Source: Deinococcus multiflagellatus (lineage in GTDB: Bacteria > Deinococcota > Deinococci > Deinococcales > Deinococcaceae). Taken from it: DNA of 64,000 nt. Every line of letters starts with the position of its first letter. The first letter of the stretch is position 1. Location of the stretch: positions 62,001 through 126,000 of the forward strand of contig NZ_JAIQXV010000006.1 of NCBI RefSeq assembly GCF_020166415.1, in the 5' to 3' direction. This document shows positions 38,866 to 48,510 of the stretch, piece after piece. The notes under the pieces are model-generated. The model saw nothing but the letters and a program-made list of their open reading frames with translations, did no database searches and was not told the origin of the DNA. A program made the position numbers and the translations under genes.

Positions 38866-38964
38866 TCATACCGATTCCAGATCATCCGCCTCAGCCCGTG
38901 CGCGTCGCTTCGGTGTGTTCGCGCCTCACCTTCCCTGTTCTTCTCTGCGGGCCCCTCCAGCCGG
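38866..38964 (+). repeat. Intergenic repeat A, copy 1
   Basis: Contains GATTCCRGATCATCCG, CGCGTCGCTTCGGTG and the CCTTCYCTG/CCGGGTT tail shared with 51721-51877 and 62821-62975. Confidence 0.6.
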
Positions 38965-39104
38965 GTTGAGCCCGAATGAACCCAAAGCCTTGTGACGGGT
39001 TGCGGGACGCTTTATCTTCCCCGGTCTCCCCAGCGGATAAACGCATGATGAAGGGTGGGTGGGCCTTCGTTGTGGGTGCGCTGGGCCGCTATCCTGACGC
39101 CGAC

Positions 39105-39167
39105 ATGGCCCAGTTGCGCCTCTTTTCCGTAGCCGTCCACCCTCTTTCCGGCAAGGCGCCCCTGTGA
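39105..39167 (+). CDS. 20-codon upstream ORF coupled to the kinase gene
   Basis: ATG at 39105 lies nine bases after a TATCCT -10 box (39090-39095), so it is at or near the 5' end of the mRNA. The frame ([16 protein letters not shown], ending KAPL) stops at 39165-39167, overlapping the kinase GTG at 39164 as GTGA. The kinase start has no Shine-Dalgarno, so its translation probably depends on this short frame. Confidence 0.45.
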   Translation: MAQLRLFSVAVHPLSGKAPL

Positions 39168-42100
39168 CCGCTGCCCCTGAGCGCCTGGACGCCCCCGCCA
39201 TCTTGCAGGCCCTGAGTGCCTACCGCCGCGGCGACTTTGGCGTGCGGCTGCCCCTGACCTGGGACGGCATTGAGGGCCGCATTGCCGAAACCTTTAACGA
39301 CCTCGTGGAAGAAAGCGCGCGCATTGCCCAGGACGTGGCGCGCGTGGGCGCCGCCGTGGGCAAGGAAGGCAACACCAAACAGCGCATTCCGCTGGGCACC
39401 ACCACCGGCAGCTGGGCCGCCCTGATCGAGAACGTGAACGATCTGGTGGATGACCTGGTCTGGCCCACCACCGAAATGACCCGCGTGGTCACCGCCGTGG
39501 CCCACGGCGACCTGACCCAGACGATGGCCACGGAAATCAACGGCCGCCCCATGCAGGGCCAGTTCCTGCAGATCGTGACCACCCTGAACACCATGGTGGC
39601 GCAGCTCAACGCCTTTGCGGGCGAGGTGACGCGCGTGGCGCGCGAGGTGGGCACCGAGGGCAAACTGGGCGGGCAGGCCAACGTGGAAGGCGTGGGCGGC
39701 GTGTGGCGCGACCTCACCGAGAACGTGAACTTCATGGCGAACAACCTCACCGGGCAGGTGCGGAACATTGCCGACGTGACCACAGCGGTGGCCAACGGGG
39801 ACCTCAGCCGCAAGATCACCGTGGACGCCCGGGGCGAGATTCTGGAGCTGAAAAACACCATCAACACGATGGTGGATCAGCTCAACGCCTTTGCCAGCGA
39901 AGTGACGCGCGTGGCCCGTGAGGTGGGCACGGAAGGGCGCCTGGGCGGGCAGGCCGACGTGCGCGGCGTGGGCGGCACCTGGAAGGACCTGACCGACAAC
40001 GTGAACTTCATGGCCGCCAACCTGACGGGGCAGGTGCGCAACATTGCGGACGTGACCACAGCGGTGGCGAACGGCGATCTGAGCAAGAAGATCACCGTGG
40101 ACGCGCGGGGCGAGATTCTGGACCTGAAGAACACCATCAACACGATGGTGGACCAGCTCAATGCCTTTGCCGGCGAGGTCACCCGTGTGGCCCGCGAGGT
40201 GGGCACCGAAGGCAAGCTGGGCGGCCAGGCGCAGGTCGTGGGCGTGGGCGGCACCTGGAAGGACCTCACGGAAAACGTGAACTCCATGGCGTCGAACCTC
40301 ACGGATCAGGTGCGCAACATCGCCTTTGTGACCACGGCGGTGGCAAACGGGGACCTGAGCAAGAAGATCACCGTAGACGTCAAGGGCGAGATTCTGGACC
40401 TGAAAAACACTGTGAATACGATGGTGGACCAGCTGAACGCCTTTGCCAGCGAGGTGACGCGCGTGGCGCGCGAGGTGGGCACCGAAGGCAAGCTGGGCGG
40501 ACAGGCCGACGTGCGCGGGGTCGCGGGCACCTGGAAAGACCTCACCGACAACGTGAACTTCATGGCCTCGAACCTCACGGATCAGGTGCGCAACATCGCC
40601 TTTGTGACCACGGCGGTGGCAAACGGGGACCTGAGCAAGAAGATCACCGTGGACGTCAAGGGCGAGATTCTGGACCTGAAAAACACCGTGAACATCATGG
40701 TGGACCAGCTGAACGCCTTTGCCAGCGAGGTGACCCGCGTGGCGCGCGAGGTGGGTACCGAGGGCAAGCTGGGCGGGCAGGCCAACGTGCCCGGCGTGGG
40801 CGGCACCTGGAAGGATCTCACGGAGAACGTGAACTCTATGGCGTCGAACCTCACCGGGCAGGTGCGCGGCATTGCCCGCGTGGTGACGGCGGTGGCGAAC
40901 GGCGACCTGAAAAAGACGCTGACCCTGGAAGCCAAGGGCGAGATTGCCGAGCTGGCCGAAACGATCAACTCCATGATCGAGACGCTGGCGACCTTTGCCC
41001 AGCAGGTCACCGGCGTGGCGCGCGAGGTGGGCGTGGAAGGCCGCCTGGGCGGGCAGGCCAGTGTGCCCGGCGCCAGTGGCACCTGGAAGGACCTCACCGA
41101 TAACGTGAACCAGCTGGCCGCCAACCTCACCACGCAGGTGCGCGCCATTGCCGACGTGGCCACCGCCGTGACGGCCGGTGACCTGACCCGCTCCATCAAC
41201 TTGGACGCCCGGGGCGAGCTGGACGCGCTGAAAGACAACATCAACGAGATGATCGTCAACCTGCGCGACACCACCGAGAAGAACACCGAGCAGGACTGGC
41301 TGAAAACCAACCTCGCCAAGTTTACCCGGATGCTGCAGGGCCAGCGCGACCTGCTGACGGTCAGCCGCCTGATTCTGTCGGAGCTGGCGCCGCTGGTGAA
41401 GGCCCGCCACGGCGTCTTTTACACCATGGACGAGGACACCACCACCCTGCAGCTGCAGGCCAGCTACGCCTACCGCGAGCGCAAGGGGCTGGCCAACCGC
41501 TTTGCGCTGGGGGAAGGGCTGGTGGGGCAGGCCGCACTGGAACAGGAAATGATCGTCCTGACCCATGTGCCCGACGATTACGTGCAGATCAACTCCGGGC
41601 TGGGAGCGGGCGCGCCGCGCACCATCGTGGTGCTGCCGGTGGTGTTTGAAGGGCAGACCAAGGCGGTCATTGAGCTGGCCTCCTTTGAAACGTTCAGCGC
41701 CACCCACCTGAGCTTCCTGGAGCAGTTCACGGAATCGGTGGGCATTGTGCTGAACACCATTCAGGCCACCATGCGCACAGAAACGCTGCTGCGTCAGTCG
41801 CAGAGCATGGCCCAGGAACTGCAGAGCCAGCAGGAAGAACTGAGGCAGACCAACGAGGAACTGGAGGAAAAAGCCCGCCTGCTGGCCGACCAGAACCGCG
41901 AGGTGGAAGACAAGAACCGGCAGGTGGAATCGGCCCGCCACGCCCTGGAAGAAAAGGCGGCCCAGCTGGCCCTGACCAGCAAGTACAAGAGCGAGTTCCT
42001 GGCGAACATGAGCCACGAGCTGCGCACGCCGCTGAACAGCCTGCTGCTGCTGGCCGGGCAGCTGCGCGAGGACCCGCAGGGCAACCTGTCGGACCAGCAG

Positions 42101-44071
42101 AAGGCCTACGCCAAGACCATCTTTGCGGCCGGCAACGACCTGCTGAACCTCATCAACGACATCTTGGACCTCTCGAAGATCGAGTCCGGCACCGTGAACG
42201 CCGACCCCACGCAGGTCACCTTTGCGCGCATCCGTGAGGCGGTGGAAACCACCTTCGCGCACCTCGCGGCGGAAAAGGGCGTGGAACTGCGCCTGGACTT
42301 CAGCCCGCAGCTGCCCGCCAGCCTGTACACCGACGACACCCGCCTGCTGCAGATTCTGAAAAACCTGCTGTCTAACGCCTTTAAATTCACCGCCGAGGGC
42401 AGCGTGACCCTGGAAGCCACGCCGGTCAAAGGCGGCTGGAGCCCCGACCAGACGGCGCTGAACAGTGCGGCCGGCGTGGTGGCCTTCCGCGTCACCGACA
42501 CCGGCATTGGCATTGCCGCTGACAAGCAGCGCCTGATTTTCGAGGCCTTCCAGCAGGCCGACGGCTCCACCAGCCGCAAGTACGGCGGCACCGGCCTGGG
42601 CCTGGCGATCAGCCGCGAGCTGGCGCGCATTCTGGGCGGCGAGATCACCCTGGAGAGCACGCCGGGCCAGGGCAGCCGCTTTACCCTGTACCTGCCGCTG
42701 CGGTTCCAGGCGCCGCCGGAACTGCGCGCGCCCCGCGCGCTGCCGGTGGGTGCCCCTGCTGGCCTTCAAGGCGCGCCAGTGCAATTCGGCAGTGGGCAGT
42801 CCGCCAATGGGCAGGCCGGTAGTGGGCAGGCCGGCGCCGAGCCGGCGGCCCCCGAGGCCACGGTCATTCAGGATGACCGCGCCGCGCTGCAACCCGGTGA
42901 CCGCATCCTGCTGATCGTGGAGGACGACCCGGCCTACGCGGGCGTGCTGCTGGACCTGGCCCACGAACGCGGCTTCATGGCGCTGGTGGCGGCGCGCGGC
43001 GATCAGGCGCTGCACCTCGCGCAGACCTACCGCCCGGCGGCCGTCACCCTGGACCTCACGCTGCCCGACACCAACGGCTGGGCCGTGCTGGACGCCCTGA
43101 AGCACGACCCCCAGACCCGGCACATTCCGGTGCACATCATCTCCGGGCAGGAGCCCAGCATCGTCAGCCGCAAGCTGGGCGCGCTGGACCACACCACCAA
43201 GGCGGGGAGCCGGCAGCAGCTGAGCGAGGTGTTCACCAACCTCGAAGCCTTCCTGGCCCGCCGGGTCAAGCGCGTGCTGATCGTGGAAGACGACGAACTG
43301 CAGCGCCAGAGTCTCGAAGAGTTGATTGGCGACACCGACGTGGAAACCATTTCGGTCACCACGGGCGCGGCGGCGCTGGAGGCCCTGCAGGGCGCGCCCT
43401 TCGACTGCATCGTGCTGGACCTGCACCTGCCCGACATGAGCGGCTTTGACCTGATGACCACCCTGAATGAGACGCCCGCCTACCGGGCCATTCCGATCAT
43501 CGTGTACACCGCCCAGGACCTCACGCGCGCCCAGGAGACGCAGCTGCGCAAGGCGGCCAAGTCCATCATCGTGAAAGACGTGCGCTCGCCCGAGCGGCTG
43601 CTGGACGAGGTGACCCTCTTCCTGCACCGCGTGGAGGCCACGCTGCCCGAAGGCAAACGCCAGATCCTGGCCGGCGCCCGGCAGCAGGAACCCGAGCTGC
43701 ACGGCAAGAAGGTGCTGCTGGTGGACGACGATATCCGCAACATCTTTGCGCTGACGGCGGTGCTGGAGCGCCACCAGATGCAGATTGTGACCGCCGAGAA
43801 CGGCCGCGAAGCCCTGGCCGCCCTGGACGCCGAGGGCGACATTGACCTCGTGCTGATGGACGTGATGATGCCGGAACTCGACGGCTACGAAACCACGCGC
43901 CTGATTCGCCGCAACCCGGCCTACGCGAGCCTGCCCATCATCTCGCTGACCGCCAAGGCCATGCCCGGCGACCGCGAGCAGTCCATTGAATCCGGGGCCA
44001 GCGACTACATCAGCAAGCCGGTGAACACCGCGCAACTGCTGTCGCTGCTGCGGGTGTGGCTGTCGAAGTGA
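39164..44071 (+). CDS. Soluble poly-HAMP hybrid histidine kinase with three receiver domains
   Basis: 1635 residues with no signal or membrane segment. HAMP-like helices begin at ~20; residues 147-698 are six 92-residue modules, each a HAMP pair ([48 protein letters not shown]). A GAF domain (~725-860), a coiled coil, and HisKA (His951 in [13 protein letters not shown]) with HATPase (FKFTAEG, DTGIGI, GTGLGL) follow. Then come three receivers (~1250, ~1370, ~1515), each with an acidic pair and a phospho-acceptor Asp ([21 protein letters not shown]). The plan resembles fungal class-III osmosensing kinases. It probably senses cytoplasmic state and starts a phosphorelay. The GTG overlaps a leader ORF; the stop overlaps cheR. 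Confidence 0.93.
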   Translation: MTAAPERLDAPAILQALSAYRRGDFGVRLPLTWDGIEGRIAETFNDLVEESARIAQDVARVGAAVGKEGNTKQRIPLGTTTGSWAALIENVNDLVDDLVWPTTEMTRVVTAVAHGDLTQTMATEINGRPMQGQFLQIVTTLNTMVAQLNAFAGEVTRVAREVGTEGKLGGQANVEGVGGVWRDLTENVNFMANNLTGQVRNIADVTTAVANGDLSRKITVDARGEILELKNTINTMVDQLNAFASEVTRVAREVGTEGRLGGQADVRGVGGTWKDLTDNVNFMAANLTGQVRNIADVTTAVANGDLSKKITVDARGEILDLKNTINTMVDQLNAFAGEVTRVAREVGTEGKLGGQAQVVGVGGTWKDLTENVNSMASNLTDQVRNIAFVTTAVANGDLSKKITVDVKGEILDLKNTVNTMVDQLNAFASEVTRVAREVGTEGKLGGQADVRGVAGTWKDLTDNVNFMASNLTDQVRNIAFVTTAVANGDLSKKITVDVKGEILDLKNTVNIMVDQLNAFASEVTRVAREVGTEGKLGGQANVPGVGGTWKDLTENVNSMASNLTGQVRGIARVVTAVANGDLKKTLTLEAKGEIAELAETINSMIETLATFAQQVTGVAREVGVEGRLGGQASVPGASGTWKDLTDNVNQLAANLTTQVRAIADVATAVTAGDLTRSINLDARGELDALKDNINEMIVNLRDTTEKNTEQDWLKTNLAKFTRMLQGQRDLLTVSRLILSELAPLVKARHGVFYTMDEDTTTLQLQASYAYRERKGLANRFALGEGLVGQAALEQEMIVLTHVPDDYVQINSGLGAGAPRTIVVLPVVFEGQTKAVIELASFETFSATHLSFLEQFTESVGIVLNTIQATMRTETLLRQSQSMAQELQSQQEELRQTNEELEEKARLLADQNREVEDKNRQVESARHALEEKAAQLALTSKYKSEFLANMSHELRTPLNSLLLLAGQLREDPQGNLSDQQKAYAKTIFAAGNDLLNLINDILDLSKIESGTVNADPTQVTFARIREAVETTFAHLAAEKGVELRLDFSPQLPASLYTDDTRLLQILKNLLSNAFKFTAEGSVTLEATPVKGGWSPDQTALNSAAGVVAFRVTDTGIGIAADKQRLIFEAFQQADGSTSRKYGGTGLGLAISRELARILGGEITLESTPGQGSRFTLYLPLRFQAPPELRAPRALPVGAPAGLQGAPVQFGSGQSANGQAGSGQAGAEPAAPEATVIQDDRAALQPGDRILLIVEDDPAYAGVLLDLAHERGFMALVAARGDQALHLAQTYRPAAVTLDLTLPDTNGWAVLDALKHDPQTRHIPVHIISGQEPSIVSRKLGALDHTTKAGSRQQLSEVFTNLEAFLARRVKRVLIVEDDELQRQSLEELIGDTDVETISVTTGAAALEALQGAPFDCIVLDLHLPDMSGFDLMTTLNETPAYRAIPIIVYTAQDLTRAQETQLRKAAKSIIVKDVRSPERLLDEVTLFLHRVEATLPEGKRQILAGARQQEPELHGKKVLLVDDDIRNIFALTAVLERHQMQIVTAENGREALAALDAEGDIDLVLMDVMMPELDGYETTRLIRRNPAYASLPIISLTAKAMPGDREQSIESGASDYISKPVNTAQLLSLLRVWLSK
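39602..41257 (+). repeat. Six tandem 276-bp coding repeats (poly-HAMP)
   Basis: The codon for Gln in QLNAFA recurs at 39602, 39878, 40154, 40430 and 40706, exactly 276 bp apart, and a diverged sixth unit starts at 40982. Units differ mainly at the xVxGV-G segment. Units 3 and 4 are almost identical over 200 bases at DNA level. Confidence 0.9.
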
Positions 44072-44904
44072 GCGGCGAGTTTCCCAGAGAACCCCTGCAG
44101 GACATCGAGCTGTCGCTGCTGCTGGAGGCCGTGTACCGCGTCACCGGGCACGATTTCCGGGCCTACACCACCGCCACCATCCGCCGCCGGGTGCTGCACG
44201 CGGTGGCCGAAGAGGGCCTGGAGACCATCAGTGCGCTGCAGGCGCGGGCGCTGCACGACCCGGCAGCCATGCAGCGGCTGCGCGAAACGCTGGCCATCAA
44301 CGTGACCGAGATGTTCCGCGACCCCACCTTCTTCCGGGCCCTGCGCGAACAGGTGCTGCCGCTGCTGCGCACCCACCCGTTCGTGCGGGTGTGGCACGCG
44401 GGCTGCTCCACGGGCGAGGAAGTGTATTCGCTGGCGATTCTGCTGCACGAGGCGGGGCTGCTCTCGCGCAGCCGCCTGTACGCCACCGACATGCACGCCC
44501 CGGCGCTGCAGCAGGCCCGCCAGGGCATTTACCCGCTGGAGAAACTGGCGGCCCATGAGGAGAATTACCACCTCTCGGGCGGGCAGGCCGAGTTCGGGGA
44601 CTACTTCACCCAGCAGTACGGCCACGCGCGGGTCAAGGCCTTCCTGCGCCAGCCCATCATTTGGGGTCAGCACAACCTCGCTACCGATTCATCGTTCAAC
44701 GAGTTCCACCTGATTCTGTGCCGCAACGTGATGATCTACTTCACCCGGCCGCTGCAGGACCACGTGCAGGCCCTGCTGTGGGAAAGCCTGATGCCCTTTG
44801 GCGTGCTGGGCCTGGGGCACCACGAAAGCCTGGACTTCAGCCCGCAGGCGGTGCGCTTTGAGCCGCTGAACCTGGCCGAAAAACTCTACCGGCGGGTGGG
44901 CTGA
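44068..44904 (+). CDS. cheR: CheR-type protein-glutamate methyltransferase
   Basis: 278 residues from a GTG overlapping the kinase stop by four bases. The N-terminal CheR helix bundle ([25 protein letters not shown]) precedes the SAM-binding domain: [34 protein letters not shown], and [11 protein letters not shown]. It transfers methyl groups to glutamates of receptor-like proteins. Here it lies in an operon with two kinases but no chemoreceptor and no cheB, so its substrate could be the poly-HAMP protein itself; this is inference. Confidence 0.92.
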   Translation: MSGEFPREPLQDIELSLLLEAVYRVTGHDFRAYTTATIRRRVLHAVAEEGLETISALQARALHDPAAMQRLRETLAINVTEMFRDPTFFRALREQVLPLLRTHPFVRVWHAGCSTGEEVYSLAILLHEAGLLSRSRLYATDMHAPALQQARQGIYPLEKLAAHEENYHLSGGQAEFGDYFTQQYGHARVKAFLRQPIIWGQHNLATDSSFNEFHLILCRNVMIYFTRPLQDHVQALLWESLMPFGVLGLGHHESLDFSPQAVRFEPLNLAEKLYRRVG

Positions 44905-46502
44905 TGGACGCTGGAGCCGGCACCCCGCGCGCCCGGATCCTGATTGTGGACGACCAGGACGCCAAGCGCCTGGGGCTGGCTGCCGCGCTGGAACCGCTGG
45001 GCCAGGAGGTGGTGATGGTGGCCTCGGGCCGCGAGGCCCTGCGGCAGCTGCTGACCGGCGAGTTCGCGGTGATTCTGCTGGACGTGCAGATGCCGGACAT
45101 GGACGGCTTTGAAACCGCCCGCCTGATCCGCAGCCGCCGCCAGACCGAAACCACCCCGATCATCTTCGTGACCGCCCACGACCGCGCCGAGGCCGACATG
45201 CTGGGCGGCTACACCCTGGGCGCGGTGGACTTTATCTTCTCGCCGGTGCGCTCCGAGGTGCTGCGCGCCAAGGTCAACGTGTTTGTCGAGCTGCACCTCA
45301 AGACCCTGACCGTGCAGGCCCACGAGCGGCGGCTGCGCGAACTGGAAAGCCGGCAGGCCCAGCACGAACTGGCCAAGCTATGGGGCGCCATTGCCCAGTC
45401 GGCCGACCCGGTGATGATCACCACCCGGAGCGGGGTGATCGAATACGTGAACAGCGCCTTTGAACAGGTCACGGGTTACCCCGCGGAGGAAGCCCTGGGC
45501 CAGACGCCGGCCCTGCTGAACTCCGGGCGCCAGGACGCGGCCTTCTTTGATGACCTGTGGCGCACCCTGCTTTCCGGCGAGGTGTTCCGGGGCGAGTTTA
45601 TTAACCGGCGCAAGGACGGCGGCGAGTACCACGAAGAAAAGACCATCACGCCCATCCGCGACGAGGCCGGGCGGGTCACGCACTTTGTGGCCACCAGCCA
45701 GGACGTGACCTACCGCAAGCAGATGGAAGCCCAGCTGCACGCCCTGAACGCCTCGCTGGAGGCGCGGGTGCGCGAACGCACCGCCGAACTGGAGGACGTG
45801 AACAGCGAGCTGGAAGCCTACGCCTATTCCATCTCGCACGACCTGCGCACCCCGCTGCGGCACATCGGCTCCTTTGCCGACCTGCTGGCCCGCTCCAGCG
45901 ACGACCTGGGTGACAATGGGCAGCGCTACTTGCGCATCATTCAGGACGGCGCCCTGAAGATGGAAGCCCTGATTGACGGCCTGCTGGAGTTCGCCCGCAC
46001 CGGGCGCAGCGAACTGCGGCCCCAGCCCATCGAGCTGCGGGCCCTGCTGGGCGAGATCATCGCGGAACTGCCCGGCGCCGAGGCCGCCACCTGGGACCTG
46101 CGCGACCTGGGCGCGGTGTGCGGTGACCTGCTGGGCGTGCGGCAGGTGCTGACCAACCTGCTTACCAACGCCCTGAAGTACGCCGACCCGGCGCGGCCCC
46201 CCCACATTGAGGTCTGGACCGAGGCAGGCGAGCACGAACAGACCGTTCATGTGCGCGACAACGGGCTGGGCTTTGACATGACCTACGCCCACCGCCTGTT
46301 TGCCGTGTTTCAGCGCCTGCACACCGAGGTGCCAGGGCACGGGGTGGGGCTGGCCATCGTCAAGCGCATTGTCACGCGCCACGGCGGGCGCATCTGGGCG
46401 CAGGGGGTGGAAGGGCAGGGCGCCACCTTCAGTTTCACGCTGCCCCAGGCCCAGGCCAGTGGCGGCGAGGGGCCGCAGGTTGGGGAAGCCGCAGTCGGCT
46501 GA
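44904..46502 (+). CDS. Receiver-PAS hybrid sensor kinase
   Basis: 532 residues, ATG overlapping the cheR stop by one base. A receiver domain (~10-125: ILIVDDQDAKRLGLAAAL, LLDVQMPDMDGFETARLI, acceptor Asp in LLDVQMPD), a coiled coil, a PAS domain (~155-270: QSADPVMITTRSGVIEYVNS, GEFINRRKDGGEYHEEKTI), a second coil (RVRERTAELEDVN), HisKA with His312 (SISHDLRTPLRHI), and HATPase with VRQVLTNLLTNALKY, RDNGLGFDM and GHGVGLAIVKRI. The N-terminal receiver suggests it is the downstream partner of the poly-HAMP kinase, reading its phosphate and then acting on another response regulator. Confidence 0.92.
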   Translation: MDAGAGTPRARILIVDDQDAKRLGLAAALEPLGQEVVMVASGREALRQLLTGEFAVILLDVQMPDMDGFETARLIRSRRQTETTPIIFVTAHDRAEADMLGGYTLGAVDFIFSPVRSEVLRAKVNVFVELHLKTLTVQAHERRLRELESRQAQHELAKLWGAIAQSADPVMITTRSGVIEYVNSAFEQVTGYPAEEALGQTPALLNSGRQDAAFFDDLWRTLLSGEVFRGEFINRRKDGGEYHEEKTITPIRDEAGRVTHFVATSQDVTYRKQMEAQLHALNASLEARVRERTAELEDVNSELEAYAYSISHDLRTPLRHIGSFADLLARSSDDLGDNGQRYLRIIQDGALKMEALIDGLLEFARTGRSELRPQPIELRALLGEIIAELPGAEAATWDLRDLGAVCGDLLGVRQVLTNLLTNALKYADPARPPHIEVWTEAGEHEQTVHVRDNGLGFDMTYAHRLFAVFQRLHTEVPGHGVGLAIVKRIVTRHGGRIWAQGVEGQGATFSFTLPQAQASGGEGPQVGEAAVG

Positions 46503-46644
46503 TACGGACTGCCGTCCATTTCCGTAACATCCAGGAAAGAACTGGATGTTCCTCCAATTCCCGGAAATCCGTCCTTTTCCCTCTCCCTCCGGTCGAAAAA
46601 ATTCCGTCAGGTATGACGGAATTTTTCGGAAGCCGTATGAGAAG
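46501..46644 (+). repeat. Intergenic repeat B, copy 3, with a terminator
   Basis: Starts TGATACGGACTGCCGTCC and contains an AACATCCAG/CTGGATGTT stem, as in copy 1. It ends with the hairpin at 46597-46626 and GGAAGCCGTATGAG, matching the ends of copies 1 and 2. Confidence 0.6.
46597..46626. terminator. Bidirectional terminator after the kinase operon
   Basis: AAAAATTCCGTCA, loop GGTA, TGACGGAATTTTT: a perfect 13-bp stem with A/T tails on both sides. Confidence 0.75.
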
Positions 46645-46775
46645 CCGCCTTTTACCTGTTTGGCCCAGCTGATTCCAGGTTCCACCCGTTCAGCCCTGGC
46701 AGGTGCTCAAAGGTGCGGCATTCGCTGCTCTGTTGGCAGCGCTCTGCGGGGCCTGGGGGTGCAAAGCTGCCTCAT

Positions 46776-46945
46776 CAATGGTTCGGCTAGGTTCAACATT
46801 TCACAGAGGGTAGCCCGGCAAACACGCTGTTTTTCCCCCTCCCCCCTCGTGGGGGAGGTCGGGAGGGGGAGAAGCGAGTCAAGCGTGGCAGACGACGTTT
46901 CTTCCATGAGCGACTCGCCACGCGTGAACACTGTCTGCACCAGTG
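46776..46945. repeat. MITE-like repeat C, copy 2
   Basis: Shares the AAACACGCTGTTTTTCCCC core and GC hairpin with copy 1. Its right end ACTGTCTGCACCAGTG is nearly the inverse of the left end of copy 1; its own left end has decayed. Confidence 0.6.
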
Positions 46946-46961
46946 CTCATGCGAACTGCCG

Positions 46962-47118
46962 TCCATGTCCAGGACAGCCAGAAAAGAGCCGGATGGTCCC
47001 TGCCTTCGGCGCTGTACCAGTCCAATGCCCGGAAGGCCGTCCTTTTTCCCTCTGTATTGCAGCCCGGTCAGCAAACTGCCGTGACGCCTGACGGAAGGTT
47101 TCGGAAGTCGTGTCAGGC
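46962..47118 (+). repeat. Intergenic repeat B, copy 2
   Basis: Plus-strand match to the reverse complement of 25097-25264 over nearly the whole length, ending TTTCGGAAGTCGTGTCAGG. Confidence 0.6.
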
Positions 47119-47139
47119 GAGCTCCGCGCCCTTGTGTCT

Positions 47140-47241
47140 AGAGCGGTTGACCAAAGAACCCCCTCACCCCTCGCTGCGCGAGGCCCTCTCCCACGAGGGG
47201 AGAGGGTCAAGAACCACCATCATCTTTATGTCAAACGCTCT
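47140..47241. repeat. MITE-like repeat D, copy 2 (uninterrupted)
   Basis: About 100 bp with inverted ends AGAGCGGTTGACCAAAGA and TCTTTATGTCAAACGCTCT and an internal CCTCGC/GCGAGG stem. Copy 1 at 9836-10089 has an extra ~155 bases in its centre. Confidence 0.65.
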
Positions 47242-47248
47242 AATTCAG

Positions 47249-47264
47249 GTAACGCACTGGTAAC
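47249..47264 (+). promoter_or_regulatory. GTAAC-N6-GTAAC direct repeat, third copy
   Basis: GTAACGCACTGGTAAC: same half-sites and spacing as at 24124 and 27211 with a different centre, 70 bases before the CPBP gene. Confidence 0.5.
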
Positions 47265-47334
47265 ACCCGGGCAGCAGTGTGGCGTCTCAGGTGCCGGCCG
47301 CCCGGCCTCCAGCTGTCCCAGTTCAGCGGTCCCC

Positions 47335-48147
47335 ATGTCCCCCAGACGCCTGCTTCTGCCCCTGCTTCCTTTCTTCGCCCTGGCCTTTGGTTTCTCGTGG
47401 GCGGTGTGGTGGCCCCTGCTGGCCCCCGGGCACCCAGCCCCGGCCGCCCTGCACCTGTGGGGCAGTCTGGGGCCAGCGGCGGCGGCCATCATCACCGCCG
47501 CTGCACTGGACCGGCCCTCACTGCGTCCGCTGGGTCAGGCCCTGGGGCGCTGGCGGGTTGGCTGGGGGCCCTGGGCATTTGCGGTGGGGGCACCCGCCGC
47601 GCTGCTGGGGCTGGGGGTGGCGCTCAGCGCAGGTGCGGGGCAGCCGTGGCCGGGGTGGGCCGGGCTGCTGCGGGTGGCCGAATACCCGCACCTGGGCCCC
47701 CTGGCCCTGCTGCTGGCCGAGGTGGTGTTTTACGGCTACGGCGAGGAGGTGGGGTGGCGCGGATTTGCGCTGCCCCGGCTGCTGCCGGTGTTTGGGCCCG
47801 TGTGGGCGCCGGTGTGGCTCAGCGTGCCGTGGGCGCTGTGGCACCTGCCGCTGCTGCTGCGCAACGAGACCTTTACCGCCATGTCGCTCGCAGCGCTGCT
47901 GGGCTGGTACGCCAGCCTGCTGATGGGCGCGCTGCTCATGACGTGGCTGTGGCGCTGGGCCCAGGGGAGCCTGCTGGTGCTGGCCGCCTTTCACGGTCTG
48001 CTGGATGTGGCCATGGTGAATGAGACCGTGACGCCGCTGGCCCTGAACGCTATGGGCGCCGTGGTCACGGTCTGGGGGCTGTTGGCCCTGAGGGCGCTGC
48101 GCCGGCCGCAGGCGCGCCGGTGTCCAGCGCCCCCACAGGGCCGCTAG
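47335..48147 (+). CDS. CPBP-family intramembrane metalloprotease (CAAX protease)
   Basis: 270 residues from the ATG at 47335. There are seven or eight hydrophobic segments. The catalytic motifs are YGEEVGWRGFALPRL (EExxxR), then VPWALWHLPLL (His) and AAFHGLLDVAMVN (His and Asn/Asp side). These proteases act inside the membrane; in bacteria some protect against toxins or process peptides. No precursor peptide gene is adjacent. It has its own GTAAC box and is followed 129 bases later by the oxidase operon. Confidence 0.87.
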   Translation: MSPRRLLLPLLPFFALAFGFSWAVWWPLLAPGHPAPAALHLWGSLGPAAAAIITAAALDRPSLRPLGQALGRWRVGWGPWAFAVGAPAALLGLGVALSAGAGQPWPGWAGLLRVAEYPHLGPLALLLAEVVFYGYGEEVGWRGFALPRLLPVFGPVWAPVWLSVPWALWHLPLLLRNETFTAMSLAALLGWYASLLMGALLMTWLWRWAQGSLLVLAAFHGLLDVAMVNETVTPLALNAMGAVVTVWGLLALRALRRPQARRCPAPPQGR

Positions 48148-48276
48148 GCGGCGCGGCCCCTCCCCCCGGGTGTCCCTGGGCCCGGCGCCGGGTCATGTGT
48201 GCCATCCAAAGCGTTGCTGAAGCCGTTCACATACATTGTCGGAATTGATACGGTTTAGTGCGCCCATGCGAAATTT

Positions 48277-48510
48277 ATGCTGTCCAGCGCCTTTGCCGCC
48301 CTGCTTCCGGCTTCAGGGGGCTGGGGCGCCGCGCGCACTGTGGGGGGCGCCGTGACCCCGCACCGGCCCCCACCCGCGCCTGAGCGCCCTGCCCGGCGGC
48401 CGGTGCATGTGGTGCCTGTGGGCACGCTGACCGTGGTGGCCACCGTGCTGCTGTCTATTGTCTGGCTCTGGATGCTGGTGCTGGGCATTCAGCAGGGGCG
48501 CGCCGGATGA
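48277..48510 (+). CDS. Cytochrome ba3 oxidase small subunit (IIa-like)
   Basis: Up to 77 residues; one membrane helix, VGTLTVVATVLLSIVWLWMLVLG, resembles the single-helix subunit IIa of Thermus ba3 oxidase, here with an N-terminal Pro/Arg-rich extension. A GTG at 48352 (52 residues) is an equally good start because a short overlapping frame from ATG 48266 ends there with GTGA. The next gene overlaps its stop (ATGA). Subunit IIa packs between subunits I and II and fills the helix missing from subunit II. Confidence 0.7.
   Translation: MLSSAFAALLPASGGWGAARTVGGAVTPHRPPPAPERPARRPVHVVPVGTLTVVATVLLSIVWLWMLVLGIQQGRAG

Larger units (their letters stand above)
38544..39104. other. Repeat-containing gap after the chitinase gene
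   Basis: No gene is supported. It contains a hairpin (38619-38654), repeat E copy 2 (38728-38826) and repeat A copy 1 (38866-38964), then the promoter of the kinase operon. Confidence 0.6.
46645..47248. other. Second repeat cluster
   Basis: No gene is supported between 46503 and 47334. Repeats C (46776-46945), B (46962-47118) and D (47140-47241) follow each other closely, then a GTAAC box. Confidence 0.6.

Noticed and set aside
39602..41257. Tandem repeats as a non-coding satellite
   Set aside because: The 276-bp period is an exact multiple of three and encodes conserved HAMP modules in one long frame.
39089..44035. 1648-codon open frame on the minus strand
   Set aside because: It is antisense to the poly-HAMP kinase gene, follows its tandem repeats, and has no recognisable domain. 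Long antisense frames are expected in GC-rich coding DNA.
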